Positions 1 through 8,625 of a DNA stretch of 61,644 bases are shown one piece after another (positions within the stretch are counted from its first letter, which is position 1; each line of letters starts with the position of its first letter). The stretch is from an uncultured Bacteroidales bacterium (GTDB lineage: Bacteria > Bacteroidota > Bacteroidia > Bacteroidales > UBA932): the NCBI GenBank assembly GCA_946415345.1, contig CAMKRY010000002.1, positions 1 through 61,644 of the forward strand. Reading direction: 5' to 3'. Under the pieces are notes generated by a model. The model ran no database searches. It was not told the origin of the DNA and saw only the letters and a list, made by a program, of their open reading frames with translations. Position numbers and translations under genes: made by a program.

Positions 1-50
1 CACTACAGATTCTGGCTCTGTCAGTGAGGGTTCGAGTCCTTCTATCTCAA
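1..50 (+). tRNA. tRNA-Gln (CTG), 5' truncated by window edge
   Basis: The sequence starts inside the D-arm side of a tRNA. A 5-bp anticodon stem ACAGA/TCTGT encloses the loop TTCTGGC, giving anticodon CTG (Gln, CAG codons). A T-arm with loop TTCGAGT follows, then acceptor strand TATCTCA and discriminator A. The 5' half lies outside the window. No CCA is encoded. Confidence 0.85.
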
Positions 51-57
51 CAAGTTT

Positions 58-131
58 GGCGGGGTAGCTCAGCTGGTTAGAGCGTCGGATTCATAATCCG
101 GAGGTCGTGGGATCGTGACCCACTCCCGCTA
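58..131 (+). tRNA. tRNA-Met (CAT), elongator-like
   Basis: The cloverleaf has acceptor GGCGGGG/TCCCGCT with two G-U pairs, D-stem GCTC/GAGC, anticodon stem TCGGA/TCCGG with loop TTCATAA (anticodon CAT), and T-stem GTGGG/CCCAC. The D-loop AGCTGGTTA and the lack of three consecutive G-C pairs in the anticodon stem argue against the initiator. A lysidine-modified Ile2 tRNA is the alternative. The T-loop reads ATCGTGA instead of the usual TTCGAAT-like sequence. It sits 7 nt after tRNA-Gln, probably in one transcript. Confidence 0.8.
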
Positions 132-200
132 CCCAAACACAACATATGTAAGTGAGCGAGTACGAAGCTCCTTACAGTCAAGAATTTCATCATATATCGT

Positions 201-230
201 CCGGCGCACTTGTACTGCGGCGGTTTTTTT
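201..230 (+). terminator. Terminator of the tRNA-Gln/Met transcript
   Basis: Stem CCGGCGCA/TGCGGCGG with a single G-G mismatch, a 7-nt loop, then a run of seven T. Confidence 0.65.
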
Positions 231-237
231 GTATTTG

Positions 238-269
238 TTTGGACGGTAGTCAAATCTTCCTTACCTTTG
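238..269 (+). promoter_or_regulatory. Bacteroidota-type promoter of smpB
   Basis: -33 TTTG (238-241), 20-nt spacer, -7 TACCTTTG (262-269). The predicted transcription start falls 2-4 nt before the smpB ATG, so the mRNA would be nearly leaderless. Confidence 0.7.
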
Positions 270-277
270 TCGCCACT

Positions 278-736
278 ATGGCAGAAAAGAAGAAAAAGAG
301 CATCCAAATCAATAACAGGCGGGCCTCGTTCGACTACGAGTTCCTGGAGACCTATACGGCCGGCATCCGGCTGGTCGGGACGGAGATCAAGTCGATCCGC
401 GCCGGGAAAGCCTCGTTGAACGATGCCTACTGCTATTTCTCCGGTGGCAATCTCTACGTCCGCGGAATGAATGTGGCGCTATATGACTGGGGGACATGGG
501 GCCAGCACGAACCCGCCCGCGACCGCCAGCTGCTGCTTACCCGCAAGGAACTGCGCCATCTTGCCATAGAGGACAAGAAGGCGGGCCTGACCATCGTGGC
601 CGTACGGCTTTTCATTGCGGAGAACGGCTACGCCAAACTGCTCATAGCCCTTGCCCGCGGCAAGAAGGAATTCGACAAACGCGAATCCATCAAGGAGAAG
701 GACCTCCGCCGCGAGCGGGAACGGGGAGATTATTAG
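278..736 (+). CDS. smpB: SsrA-binding protein SmpB
   Basis: SmpB binds tmRNA (SsrA) and delivers it to stalled ribosomes for trans-translation. The 152-aa protein has the usual length and family signatures: 'NRRASFDYEFLETYTAGI', 'GTEIKSIRAGKASL', and the basic C-terminal tail 'GKKEFDKRESIKEKD' that folds into the decoding centre. The ORF track starts at 152, but that extension runs through the tRNA terminator and promoter. The ATG at 278 directly follows the -7 element and gives the canonical N-terminus MAEKKKK. queH follows 22 nt downstream and is probably cotranscribed. Confidence 0.95.
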   Translation: MAEKKKKSIQINNRRASFDYEFLETYTAGIRLVGTEIKSIRAGKASLNDAYCYFSGGNLYVRGMNVALYDWGTWGQHEPARDRQLLLTRKELRHLAIEDKKAGLTIVAVRLFIAENGYAKLLIALARGKKEFDKRESIKEKDLRRERERGDY

Positions 737-758
737 ACGCCCTCATGCTCTTTCGGCG

Positions 759-1316
759 ATGAAACGGATTCTGCTCCATGCATGCTGCGCGCCGTGCTCC
801 GGCGCCATTGTGGAGGCCCTGCTGAAGGAGGGTGCCGATTTCGCCGTTTTCTTTTCTAATGACAATATCGTTCCCGAGCCGGAGTATGCCCTGCGGCTGC
901 GGGAGGTGCTTCGGTATGCCGCCGCGATGGGCGTGGAGGTCGTCGAGGACCGTTACGACCATGACGCCTGGCGCTGCAGCGTTGCGGGACTGGAGGATGA
1001 GCCCGAACGGGGCAGGCGCTGCGAAGCCTGCTTCCGCCACCGGCTGGACCGCGCCGCGGCGTATGCCCATGCCCATGGATTCGACACGCTGACGACGACC
1101 CTCGCCTCCTCGCGCTGGAAGGACCTGGACCAGGTCAACCGCGCCGGCGAAGCGGCCTGCGCCCCCTATGAGGATGTAGAATGGTGGCCCCGCAACTGGC
1201 GCAAGGGCGGCCTGCAGGAGCGCAGAAACGAAATCATCCGCGAGCAGCACTTCTATAATCAGCGCTACTGCGGATGTGAATTCTCAGAAGAGATTTCTCG
1301 ACTGCGCTCGAAATGA
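759..1316 (+). CDS. queH: Epoxyqueuosine reductase QueH (DUF208 family)
   Basis: QueH reduces epoxyqueuosine to queuosine in tRNA, the last step of queuosine synthesis, as an alternative to QueG. The 185-aa protein keeps the family cysteines: N-terminal 'HACCAPCSG', middle 'CEACFRHRL', C-terminal 'RYCGCEFS'; these would hold an iron-sulfur cluster and a nearby metal. The ATG at 759 gives MKRILLHACCAPC; the track's earlier start is an artefact. The last residues, 'EEISRLRSK', are encoded by a dispersed repeat (1292-1319), so the natural C-terminus appears to have been replaced or extended by that element. Loss of function is unlikely because all cysteines precede it. Confidence 0.9.
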   Translation: MKRILLHACCAPCSGAIVEALLKEGADFAVFFSNDNIVPEPEYALRLREVLRYAAAMGVEVVEDRYDHDAWRCSVAGLEDEPERGRRCEACFRHRLDRAAAYAHAHGFDTLTTTLASSRWKDLDQVNRAGEAACAPYEDVEWWPRNWRKGGLQERRNEIIREQHFYNQRYCGCEFSEEISRLRSK

Positions 1317-1319
1317 CAA
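1292..1319 (+). repeat. Dispersed repeat R1, copy 1 (3' end of queH)
   Basis: Core CTCGACTGCGCTCGAAATGA. Related copies lie at 11120-11147 (inverted), 23872-23899 (inside rimM) and, partially, at 58639-58651. It supplies the last codons and stop of queH. Confidence 0.75.
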
Positions 1320-1323
1320 GGGA

Positions 1324-1983
1324 TTATCGGGCAGAGGAGAAGGCCGAGGCGGGATCGGTGGACTTGCCGTTGCCGCGGAAGTCGAACGAGGAGCCGCGAT
1401 AGGTCCAGTTGTAGAAATTCTCCCCTTCGTTGATCGTGATGACCTGCCGGAAGACGCGGGCCTCCTCGACGTCGGGACCGAATGCGGCAATCTCGCCGCA
1501 GGAACGCCACTTCCCATCCTTGAACTCCAGCACATAGACGATCAGGCCGTTGCCGTGGGCGCCCTTGCCGGAAATGTCCCGCAGGGCGACGACGAGCTCG
1601 GGCTCGCGGTCGTTGGTGAAGTCATGGACACCGACGATGATCTCGTTCGTATCGAGGAACCGTCCGGTGTCGTTCACGCCGAGGGAGGGAATGGACAGGC
1701 TCGGGCGGGCCGGTGCGAGGCGGTAGCGGCCGTCGGAATAGATGGCCGTCTGCGTGCCGCCGACCTGCGAGACCTCGACGCTCTGGCCCACCACGATGGC
1801 CTTGAAGACCTTGCCGTGGGTCGAGAAATCGAAGCCGGCAGTGCCCGCGGAGGACACGGTGAAGCGGAGGTAGTTCTCCAGGCCGATGACGAAGTTGCCG
1901 TTGGCGCTGTCGCTGCTGGTGCGGATCTGGGCCGTGGCCGTGATGCAGAGCAGGAGGGCAGTAGCGAGGGTGAATCTTCTCAT
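1324..1983 (-). CDS. Hypothetical secreted protein
   Basis: The 219-aa protein has a clear signal peptide (MRRFTLATALLLCITATAQ) and no lipobox. I recognise no family. The mature part is beta-rich, with a stretch on field-like values ('DFTNDREPELVVALRDISGKG') that recalls VCBS/FG-GAP-type proteins, but too weakly to assign. It begins 1 nt after the stop of the LolA-like gene, so the two are translationally linked and probably act together in the envelope. The gene ends 7 nt from the convergent queH. Confidence 0.6.
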   Translation of the reverse strand: MRRFTLATALLLCITATAQIRTSSDSANGNFVIGLENYLRFTVSSAGTAGFDFSTHGKVFKAIVVGQSVEVSQVGGTQTAIYSDGRYRLAPARPSLSIPSLGVNDTGRFLDTNEIIVGVHDFTNDREPELVVALRDISGKGAHGNGLIVYVLEFKDGKWRSCGEIAAFGPDVEEARVFRQVITINEGENFYNWTYRGSSFDFRGNGKSTDPASAFSSAR

Positions 1984-1984
1984 G

Positions 1985-2608
1985 TTACTTCTTCGGGATA
2001 TCGAACTTCGCGGCCGGAATCACGACGCCGGCTTTGCAGTCCTTGAGGGTGTATTCGTTGACGTTGCCGTTGAACTCCTCGAAGCGGAGGGACTCCAGCA
2101 GGCCGTCGTCCTGGCGGTAGCGGAGGACAATCTTGGCGTAGCCCTTGGAGGCTTTCTTCTTGGCCGTGAGGGTGATGACCCAGGCACTTTTCTCGCTCTT
2201 GACGGCGAGCGTGGCGTTGTTGTCGTCCGCAACACTCTGGACCTCCCCGCGGATGCAGGCGAACAGGAGCGCGCTGAGCTTCTCCATCTGGTTGACCTTG
2301 CTGATGTGGCCCTTGTTGGCCTTGCCGCCGCGGCGGATGAAGAAACGGTCGGCGTTGAGGACGAGGCCTTCGGAGTCCTGGGCGTAGTGCATGGCGAGAC
2401 GGTCGGTCGCCGTATAATAATAGGTGCCAGTGAAAGTGATGGACTTACCGGTAGCCTTCACCGTCTTGACGTGCGTAAAGGATGCCTCCATGGAGGTCAG
2501 CGCTGCGCCGGCGGTCCCGATCTTGGCGGGAACCTCCGCGGCCGGAAGCTGCATCGTAGCGAGGCCGAGGAAGGCGAGCAGTATCGTAAAAAGATGCTTC
2601 ATATTCAT
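1985..2608 (-). CDS. LolA-like outer-membrane lipoprotein carrier protein
   Basis: The 207-aa exported protein has signal peptide MNMKHLFTILLAFLGLATMQLPAAE. The mature domain matches the LolA/LolB half-barrel pattern in size and in the sequence 'ASFTHVKTVKATGKSITFTGTYYYTATDRLAM', which resembles the LolA core where the carrier covers a lipoprotein's acyl chains. Its role would be shuttling lipoproteins, or a related lipid, across the periplasm. A -7-like TACCTTTG lies on the minus strand at 2629-2636, without a clear -33 partner. The start could also be the ATG at 2602. The gene heads a two-gene unit with the downstream hypothetical. Confidence 0.75.
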   Translation of the reverse strand: MNMKHLFTILLAFLGLATMQLPAAEVPAKIGTAGAALTSMEASFTHVKTVKATGKSITFTGTYYYTATDRLAMHYAQDSEGLVLNADRFFIRRGGKANKGHISKVNQMEKLSALLFACIRGEVQSVADDNNATLAVKSEKSAWVITLTAKKKASKGYAKIVLRYRQDDGLLESLRFEEFNGNVNEYTLKDCKAGVVIPAAKFDIPKK

Positions 2609-2679
2609 TCTAAATGTCGTACAACCGACAAAGGTACGAAAAAAACTTCTAACTTTGTAAGAACTAGCGTGGACCTGAT

Positions 2680-3900
2680 ATGCAACTATCGTTCCTGAAA
2701 AACTACGGCGCGACGCTCCTCCTGCTTGGCGGAGTGGTGCTGGGTGCCGTTGCAGGGCTGATTTTCGGCCCCGATGCCGCCGTCGTCAAGCCCCTCGGCG
2801 ACCTTTTCCTCAACCTGATGTTCGTGCTGATTGTCCCGCTGGTTTTCCTCAGCGTGGCCTCGGCGCTGTGCACTATGCGCCGCAGCGGCCTGGTGGGGCG
2901 CCTGCTCGGCACGGCGACGGGCGTATTCCTCGCGACCTCTTTCATCGCCGCGACAAGCGCCTACTTGATTCTCCTTGTCTTCAACCCCCTTGCCGGCGTC
3001 GACAAATCGCAGATCATGGCGAACCTCCCCGAAGCCGCGGCGGTGACCGGTTCCCTCGGCGAGACCCTCGTGGCGACCTTCACGGTCAATGATTTCCCGC
3101 TGCTGCTCTCCAAGTCGCACCTCCTGCCGCTGATCATCATTGCGGCACTGGCCGGCTTCGTTGCCGGCTCGCCGAAAGCCGCCTACGCCGACCGCCTCTC
3201 CAAAGCCCTGCAAACGGGTACGGCCTGGATCGCCGACATGCTCGGTGCCATCATGAAACTCGCCCCCATCTGCCTAGGCTGCTATTTCGCCTACACCGTC
3301 GGCATGCTCGGCGGCCAGCTCCTGACGGGCTATGTCCGCGCCTGGCTGATCTTCCTAGGCATGACGGTGCTGCTCTATTTCGTCCTGCATACAATTTACG
3401 TCTGGATCGCCCTCGGCCGCCGCGGCATCCTGCCCTTCTGGCGCGCCATCCTGACCCCGTCCCTGACGGCCATGGCGACCTGCTCCAGCGCCGTCTGCAT
3501 CCCGCTGAATATCGATGCCGCGAAAAAGCTCGGCGTCCGGCCGCTCATCGCCGACAGCGTCATTCCCCTCGGCGTCAACCTCCACAAAGACGGCTCCGTC
3601 CAGCTGGGCGTGATGAAGGCCGTCTTCCTGATGACCCTTTTCGGCATGTCCTATGCGGGCGTGGGAAACTGGCTGACGCTGGTCGGTGTCGCCATTCTCG
3701 TCGGCGCGGTCATGGGCGCCATCCCGACCGGCGGCATGACGGGCGAACTGCTCGTCTGCTCGGTCTTCGGCTTCCCGCCGGAGATGGCTGCCGTGGTCCT
3801 GGTGATCAGCACCACCGTCGACATCCCCGCGACGCTGACCAACAGCACCGGCAACATCGTTTCCGCCCTTCTGGTAGAGCGGTTTACCCCGAAAGAATAA
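2680..3900 (+). CDS. Dicarboxylate/amino acid:cation symporter (DAACS family)
   Basis: This integral inner-membrane symporter probably takes up dicarboxylates or acidic amino acids with Na+ or H+. The 406-aa protein has about eight hydrophobic helices and re-entrant hairpins typical of the glutamate transporter fold. The serine-rich hairpin is seen as 'TPSLTAMATCSSAVCIPLN', and 'SVIPLGVNLHKDGSV' and 'TTVDIPATLTNSTGNI' correspond to the conserved helix 7-8 region with substrate and Na+ ligands. A -7-like TAACTTTG lies at 2650-2657 without a good -33 box. The gene is divergent from the LolA unit. Confidence 0.9.
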   Translation: MQLSFLKNYGATLLLLGGVVLGAVAGLIFGPDAAVVKPLGDLFLNLMFVLIVPLVFLSVASALCTMRRSGLVGRLLGTATGVFLATSFIAATSAYLILLVFNPLAGVDKSQIMANLPEAAAVTGSLGETLVATFTVNDFPLLLSKSHLLPLIIIAALAGFVAGSPKAAYADRLSKALQTGTAWIADMLGAIMKLAPICLGCYFAYTVGMLGGQLLTGYVRAWLIFLGMTVLLYFVLHTIYVWIALGRRGILPFWRAILTPSLTAMATCSSAVCIPLNIDAAKKLGVRPLIADSVIPLGVNLHKDGSVQLGVMKAVFLMTLFGMSYAGVGNWLTLVGVAILVGAVMGAIPTGGMTGELLVCSVFGFPPEMAAVVLVISTTVDIPATLTNSTGNIVSALLVERFTPKE

Positions 3901-3916
3901 ACGCGCTAAGCGGGGA

Positions 3917-4576
3917 TTAAACCGTCACAATCCCCCGAGCGACCGCGGAGGCGACGCATTCGATGATGGTGTCCATGCCGAATTTGGCCTTGATGCGCTC
4001 CTTATAGGTCTCCACGGTAGTCGTCGCGATGCCGAAGGCGGCGGCGATCTGGTTGTTGCTGTAGCCGGAGCAAATGAGCTGCAGCACCTCCAGTTCCTTG
4101 GCACTCAGTCCCATAGGTTTGCGGCTTCGGAGTTCGCGGTCGTTGCCGAAGAGGGAACGGATGAGCTCGGGCGGAATCGTGTCCCCGAAAAACAGGCTGC
4201 TGCCCCCGGCCACCTTATGGACGGCATCCAGAATCTCCTCTGGCGCCGAATCCTTGGACAGATAGGCCCCGGCGCCAGCGGTGATGGCCAGCAAGATATA
4301 CCCGGGATGTTTGTAGTGGGACAGAATCATGGTCCGGACCGCCGGAAACGCCACCCGAATGCTCTCCAGCAGCGTCAGGCCGTCGGTTTCCGACTCTATG
4401 GAGATGTCTACCACGGCTACGTCCGTGTCGGGATGCTCCCGAAGATGGGAAAGCGCCGCGGAGGGCGAGGCTACATGAGAGAAGGACAGGTCTCCGCCCG
4501 CGAGGGCATACTGCAGCCCCATCGCAAAGACGGGAGAATCCTCCACGAGAAGAACGTTCAGCTTTTTTGTTTCCAT
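3917..4576 (-). CDS. LuxR/NarL-type response regulator
   Basis: The 219-aa regulator has an N-terminal receiver domain (acidic pair 'LVEDSP', phospho-acceptor Asp about residue 57 in 'VAVVDIS', Lys in 'LSKDSAPEE') and a C-terminal GerE/LuxR helix-turn-helix ('LSAKELEVLQLICSGYSNNQ', then 'TTTVETYKERIKAKFG'). Its start overlaps the end of the sensor kinase by 19 nt, so it is the cognate output partner. The target promoters are unknown. Confidence 0.9.
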   Translation of the reverse strand: METKKLNVLLVEDSPVFAMGLQYALAGGDLSFSHVASPSAALSHLREHPDTDVAVVDISIESETDGLTLLESIRVAFPAVRTMILSHYKHPGYILLAITAGAGAYLSKDSAPEEILDAVHKVAGGSSLFFGDTIPPELIRSLFGNDRELRSRKPMGLSAKELEVLQLICSGYSNNQIAAAFGIATTTVETYKERIKAKFGMDTIIECVASAVARGIVTV

Positions 4577-7314
4577 GGCAGTTCCATTGTCATTTCGCAG
4601 CCCCCTTCCGGCAGGTTTCTCCCCCGGAGGCGACCGCCCAGTTTATCCAGCAGTTCGCGGGTAATCACGAGCCCCAGATGGCCCGGCTTCGAGAGGGTGG
4701 ACAGCAGGGCGGGATCCATTCCGGGTCCCTGGTCCCGCACGGCGATCGTTCCTCCGGTGATGCTGACGGTAACGGTGCCGCCTTTCGGGGAGAAGCGGAC
4801 GGCATTATCCAGCAGATTCCGAAGGCAGGTGGCGAGCATCTTTCGGTCGGTCCGGACGGATACTTCGCCATCGGCGGAGAGGCGGATGGTCACATCCCGC
4901 GCATCGACCGTTCCGACGGCCTCCCGGACGATATCCGCCAGGGACTCCTCACGCCACTGCGGCCGGAGACCCTGTTTCTGGTTCAGCGACCACAGCAGCA
5001 GGTTTTCGAGCAGGTTCGATGTTCCGGAAGCCGCGCCCTTGATTTCTTCCAACGCCCCGCGTACTTCCTCCGGCGAAAGGGTCCCGACGCGCCGCGCCAG
5101 GGCATCGGAAAGCTGCCGGATGCCGGCGACAGGCCCCTTGAGATCGTGCGAGATGATGGCATAATAGAGGTCCCGGGCCATCTCCCGGCGGGTCTTGCGT
5201 TCCCGCCAGCGGATAAACAGCCACACTCCGCCGCCCAGCAACAGCCCATACAGCAGCAGGAAAGGCCAGCGCAGCAGCAGCGGCACCGGGACCCGCAGGG
5301 TCATGACCGAGGTGGTCCCATGCTCCCAGCGCCCGAAAACGTCGGTTGCAGCGCTCTCCACCGTATAGCGCCCAGGCCTCAGATGCGCCCGCAGGCGGGT
5401 AAAACGCCCGCTGATCCACTCTCCCCCGTTGATCCGGTAACGGTGCTGATAGAGGGAGGTCAGGGGTAGATGCCCGGCTGTGCGAATGGAAAGCAGGCTG
5501 TCCGGATGGAACACCACCGCCCCATGGGGTCCGCCGAAGGCCAGCGACCCGTCATCCAGTCGGCAGGAGACATGCTCGCCGTAGATGTCCGAGGGAAAAC
5601 CCAGCCCTTTCCGGGCCACGCCTACGCTGCCGTCCGTGTCGACGAACCAGAGCCCTTCCTCCGTCCCTGCCCAGAGCCGCCCACGGGCATCCGACTCGAT
5701 GCTCTGGACAAGTTTCCCTTTCAGCAACACCTCCCCCGATGGCGTCCAGAGGCCTCCGCGGGTCGCCACCCAAAGCGTTCCGTCCGGGGTCAGGCAGAGG
5801 TCAGTGACGTAAGGGTCCGGCAGCGTGGAATTCTCCGGCAGATATTTGGTCACCCGCCGCGTCTGCCGGTCGATGATATTGAGGCCAGCCTCCGAAGTAC
5901 CATAGACGAGATTGCCGTCGCGGTCCTCCAGGATCCGGGTCCCCAGGCGGGAACTCAGATAGATGCTGGAATCCCTGCCGGGAACGGGATACTTGAAGGG
6001 ACTCAGCCACTCCGGCGACAGCGTCTCCCCGGTCGCCCGGTCCCATTCATTCAGACCCACCCCCTCCCAGGTGACCACCCAGAAGCGGCCGTCACGATCC
6101 TCCAGAAAATCCGAAATCCAGTTGGACGTCACGCGGTCCCCGGAAGCCACGGTATGCTGCGCGGCAGGAAGGGGGCCGCTGATGCGCCCGTGCTCCTTCC
6201 GGCCGTCCTTCCAGATATCGAAGCCGGTGTTGTTCCAGTAGCCGACATAGACGGCACCGGCGCGGTCCTCATAGAGACAGCTGACGCGCTCCTCCCGGGT
6301 CCCGATCCACAGCTTGCCTTCATGATCCTGCAGCAGCGCCGAGACCTGGGCCGTAGAAACGGTCTTCACATGTTGCCGGGCGGCGCTCAGCACCGAAAGG
6401 CCGTTGTCGCCGCCTATCCAGAGGTTGCCCTGGCGGTCCTCGAAGAGGCAGTAGAGCTCGCCCGAAGCCAGGGTCGAAGGGTCGTCCGGACGATGGGTAT
6501 ACACGACCGACCGCGGCGGGCAGGCCGTATCCACGAGCGCCAGTCCATAGGTCCCCGCTGCCCAGAGCCGTCCCCGGCTGTCCCTGAGGAGGGCCGCATG
6601 TGCAATCGGAAGGTCGCCGTCCCGGACAAAGGTCTCCGCTGCCTCATCGTAGTGCAGGAGGCAGGAATAGTAGTCGTCATAGGCCCAGAGCCGCCCGCCC
6701 AGCCAGGCATAGTTCCCTGTATTTCCGCCCGGGACACGGCGGACCGAATCCGCCGGATCGACCGGATCCGCCACCACCTGGGGCGGGAGCATGCGTCCCC
6801 CCAGCCACAGGCGGCCCAGAGAGTCCTGGAAAAGCTGCTGGATGGGATAATCCCCCTCGAAATCGCCGATGATAAAGCGTAGGCGAACCTCCTCCACCGG
6901 TCCCCGGGCATCTGCATGCAGACGCACCAGGACGCTGTCCTTGGTCGCCGCCCAGACACGTCCGCGACGGTCCGTACACAGGGCGCGGATGTGCTTCCCA
7001 TGTAGAATGGTGTCGCCATCGGTGCAGAGTCCCGCCGTCGTACCCGTCCAGAGCCGTCCGTCGGCATCCACCGCCAGGGAGGTCACCCGGAGGGCGGGCA
7101 GGCCTTCGTTGAAAGGCTCAAAACGGATGCCGTCGTAGCGGAACAACCCGCCGCGGGTACCCACCCACAGGAAGCCCTCGGCATCCTGGGTGATGGCATA
7201 GACTGAAGAGGAGGTGAGCCCGTCGTCCGGCCCGTAGTTCACAAAACGGGCAGTCTGGGCGGAAAGACCCGCCGGCAGAAACCAGAGAATAAATATGTAG
7301 AAAAGCCGGCGCAT
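4558..7314 (-). CDS. Propeller-type sensor histidine kinase
   Basis: The 918-aa sensor has signal peptide MRRLFYIFILWFLPAGLSAQ and a large periplasmic region of two-component-regulator propeller repeats (recurring 'GxLWVGTxxGL'-like units, about residues 25-620). A Y_Y_Y-like domain, one membrane helix (about 679-702), a HisKA domain with phospho-His about 721 ('AIISHDLKG') and a HATPase domain (N-box 'NLLDNAVRFSPKGG', G-box 'RDQGPGMD') follow. It resembles the hybrid sensors that control glycan use in Bacteroidota, but here the receiver and DNA-binding parts are on the separate overlapping regulator gene. A -7-like TACCTTTG is 7 nt before the ATG, implying a very short leader. No PUL is adjacent, so its signal is unknown. 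Confidence 0.9.
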   Translation of the reverse strand: MRRLFYIFILWFLPAGLSAQTARFVNYGPDDGLTSSSVYAITQDAEGFLWVGTRGGLFRYDGIRFEPFNEGLPALRVTSLAVDADGRLWTGTTAGLCTDGDTILHGKHIRALCTDRRGRVWAATKDSVLVRLHADARGPVEEVRLRFIIGDFEGDYPIQQLFQDSLGRLWLGGRMLPPQVVADPVDPADSVRRVPGGNTGNYAWLGGRLWAYDDYYSCLLHYDEAAETFVRDGDLPIAHAALLRDSRGRLWAAGTYGLALVDTACPPRSVVYTHRPDDPSTLASGELYCLFEDRQGNLWIGGDNGLSVLSAARQHVKTVSTAQVSALLQDHEGKLWIGTREERVSCLYEDRAGAVYVGYWNNTGFDIWKDGRKEHGRISGPLPAAQHTVASGDRVTSNWISDFLEDRDGRFWVVTWEGVGLNEWDRATGETLSPEWLSPFKYPVPGRDSSIYLSSRLGTRILEDRDGNLVYGTSEAGLNIIDRQTRRVTKYLPENSTLPDPYVTDLCLTPDGTLWVATRGGLWTPSGEVLLKGKLVQSIESDARGRLWAGTEEGLWFVDTDGSVGVARKGLGFPSDIYGEHVSCRLDDGSLAFGGPHGAVVFHPDSLLSIRTAGHLPLTSLYQHRYRINGGEWISGRFTRLRAHLRPGRYTVESAATDVFGRWEHGTTSVMTLRVPVPLLLRWPFLLLYGLLLGGGVWLFIRWRERKTRREMARDLYYAIISHDLKGPVAGIRQLSDALARRVGTLSPEEVRGALEEIKGAASGTSNLLENLLLWSLNQKQGLRPQWREESLADIVREAVGTVDARDVTIRLSADGEVSVRTDRKMLATCLRNLLDNAVRFSPKGGTVTVSITGGTIAVRDQGPGMDPALLSTLSKPGHLGLVITRELLDKLGGRLRGRNLPEGGCEMTMELPWKQKS

Positions 7315-7430
7315 CCTGACGCAAAGGTATCAAATCCTTCCGAGAAAACCGCATTCCCACAGGCGGTTGTGGTGGAATCCACTACAAAAAGGATGGCGCG
7401 ATATCGTAGCTTTGCAAAAAATACAGAACT

Positions 7431-8063
7431 ATGAAACGTATTCTTTTACTCCTTACCGGCCTTGCGCTCTCGCTGCAGGCATTTGCACAGACCACCCTTC
7501 CCGGCGACCTTTTCGTCAAGGCCAGCGTCAATTTCCACTCCGTTACCGGAGATGATATCAAGACCATGGACAATCTGGGACTGGGATATCGGATCACTTT
7601 CGGCATGGAGAAACCCCTCGGTTCTTCGGAGCAGCTGTTCATGCAATATGAGTTAGGTCTCGGCACCCGCGGTTCCTGGTCGCAGACCAACGAAGGCGGC
7701 ATAAGAACGGACAGCAAAATGACGGACCACGCCTTGCAGGTCGGCCTCAACCTCCTCTATCGGGTAAATCTCGGAGACAATCAGGCGCTGGATCTGCACG
7801 CCGGCATCGGATGGTCGATGGACATGTTCGGCAAGACCAAAAGCGAGGCGACGATGGGAGAGGAAACCTACAAGAACGAGACGAAACTCAAGGACTACGG
7901 GACGGGATTCCGCCGGTCGGATATCTTCATCACCCCCGGTATCACTTACTGGATCGGCAATTTCGGTGTCGACATCGCCTGGCAGCGCGGTCTCATCCCG
8001 ATGGCCGAGGACACCAACACTTGCGCATCCAATATCCTGATGGGCGTTGCCTTTAAATTCTAA
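7431..8063 (+). CDS. Small outer-membrane beta-barrel protein
   Basis: The 210-aa protein has signal peptide MKRILLLLTGLALSLQAFA and alternating aromatic/polar strands through to a terminal Phe ('ILMGVAFKF'), the typical ending of an eight-strand barrel. It resembles OmpA/OprF-type or porin-family small barrels of Bacteroidota; no specific function can be assigned. TAGCTTTG at 7407-7414 may be its -7 element. The next lipoprotein gene begins 4 nt after its stop, so the pair is likely one operon. Confidence 0.7.
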   Translation: MKRILLLLTGLALSLQAFAQTTLPGDLFVKASVNFHSVTGDDIKTMDNLGLGYRITFGMEKPLGSSEQLFMQYELGLGTRGSWSQTNEGGIRTDSKMTDHALQVGLNLLYRVNLGDNQALDLHAGIGWSMDMFGKTKSEATMGEETYKNETKLKDYGTGFRRSDIFITPGITYWIGNFGVDIAWQRGLIPMAEDTNTCASNILMGVAFKF

Positions 8064-8067
8064 AGCC

Positions 8068-8622
8068 ATGAAAAAGTTGTTTACAGGCCTCCTTCTCGCA
8101 GCCGTCTGCCTGGCTGCCTGCACCAAGGACGACGGCGGCGGTTCCAGTGAGGGATCCGCCGTCAAGGGAAACTCCTCCCTCATGGTCGGATGGGGAATCA
8201 ACGGTTCCTTCGACTCCGGCACCGCCTTCATGTACAAAACGGCCCAGACTTACTGCTTCCTGCTCTGCGAAGGCCAGGCCAAATCTTGGAGCGACGCGCT
8301 GAAACTGCCCCATCTCGAAATCCACATCTGGGAATCCTACATCAACAAGGATATCAACGCCGTAGCGGACCTCTCCAGAGTCTATGACATCAACGAAACG
8401 CCGTCGCACATCTACGTCTGCTGGGTTCCCGGGAACGGACACCGTTTCTTCAACAAGCCCCATCTTTCCTCCGCCCAGGGCAATTATCCATTCGAAAGCG
8501 GCAATCTGTCCGTCTCCTACCTCTACGGAATGTACACCATCGCCTTCTCGGGCTTTTGCGCCGATGACAAAGGATCCTATTCTCCAGGCTGGAGTTATTC
8601 CGGACAGTTCAAGGGGATGTAA
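8068..8622 (+). CDS. Hypothetical lipoprotein
   Basis: The 184-aa protein has a lipoprotein signal (MKKLFTGLLLAAVCLAAC, lipobox LAAC) and acidic Asp/Gly residues after the Cys, which in Bacteroidota can favour surface display. The rest matches no family I recognise. The ATG at 8068, not the track's 8047, gives the signal peptide. It is coupled to the upstream barrel gene and convergent with feoB. Confidence 0.65.
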   Translation: MKKLFTGLLLAAVCLAACTKDDGGGSSEGSAVKGNSSLMVGWGINGSFDSGTAFMYKTAQTYCFLLCEGQAKSWSDALKLPHLEIHIWESYINKDINAVADLSRVYDINETPSHIYVCWVPGNGHRFFNKPHLSSAQGNYPFESGNLSVSYLYGMYTIAFSGFCADDKGSYSPGWSYSGQFKGM

Positions 8623-8625
8623 CTG

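Noticed and set aside
152-277. N-terminal 42-residue extension of SmpB in the ORF track
   Set aside because: It translates the tRNA terminator and the promoter; the canonical SmpB start is at 278.
1276-2046. 256-aa ORF on the plus strand
   Set aside because: Antisense to the signal-peptide-bearing hypothetical gene; low-complexity Val/Ala/Gly/Asp shadow typical of GC-rich DNA.
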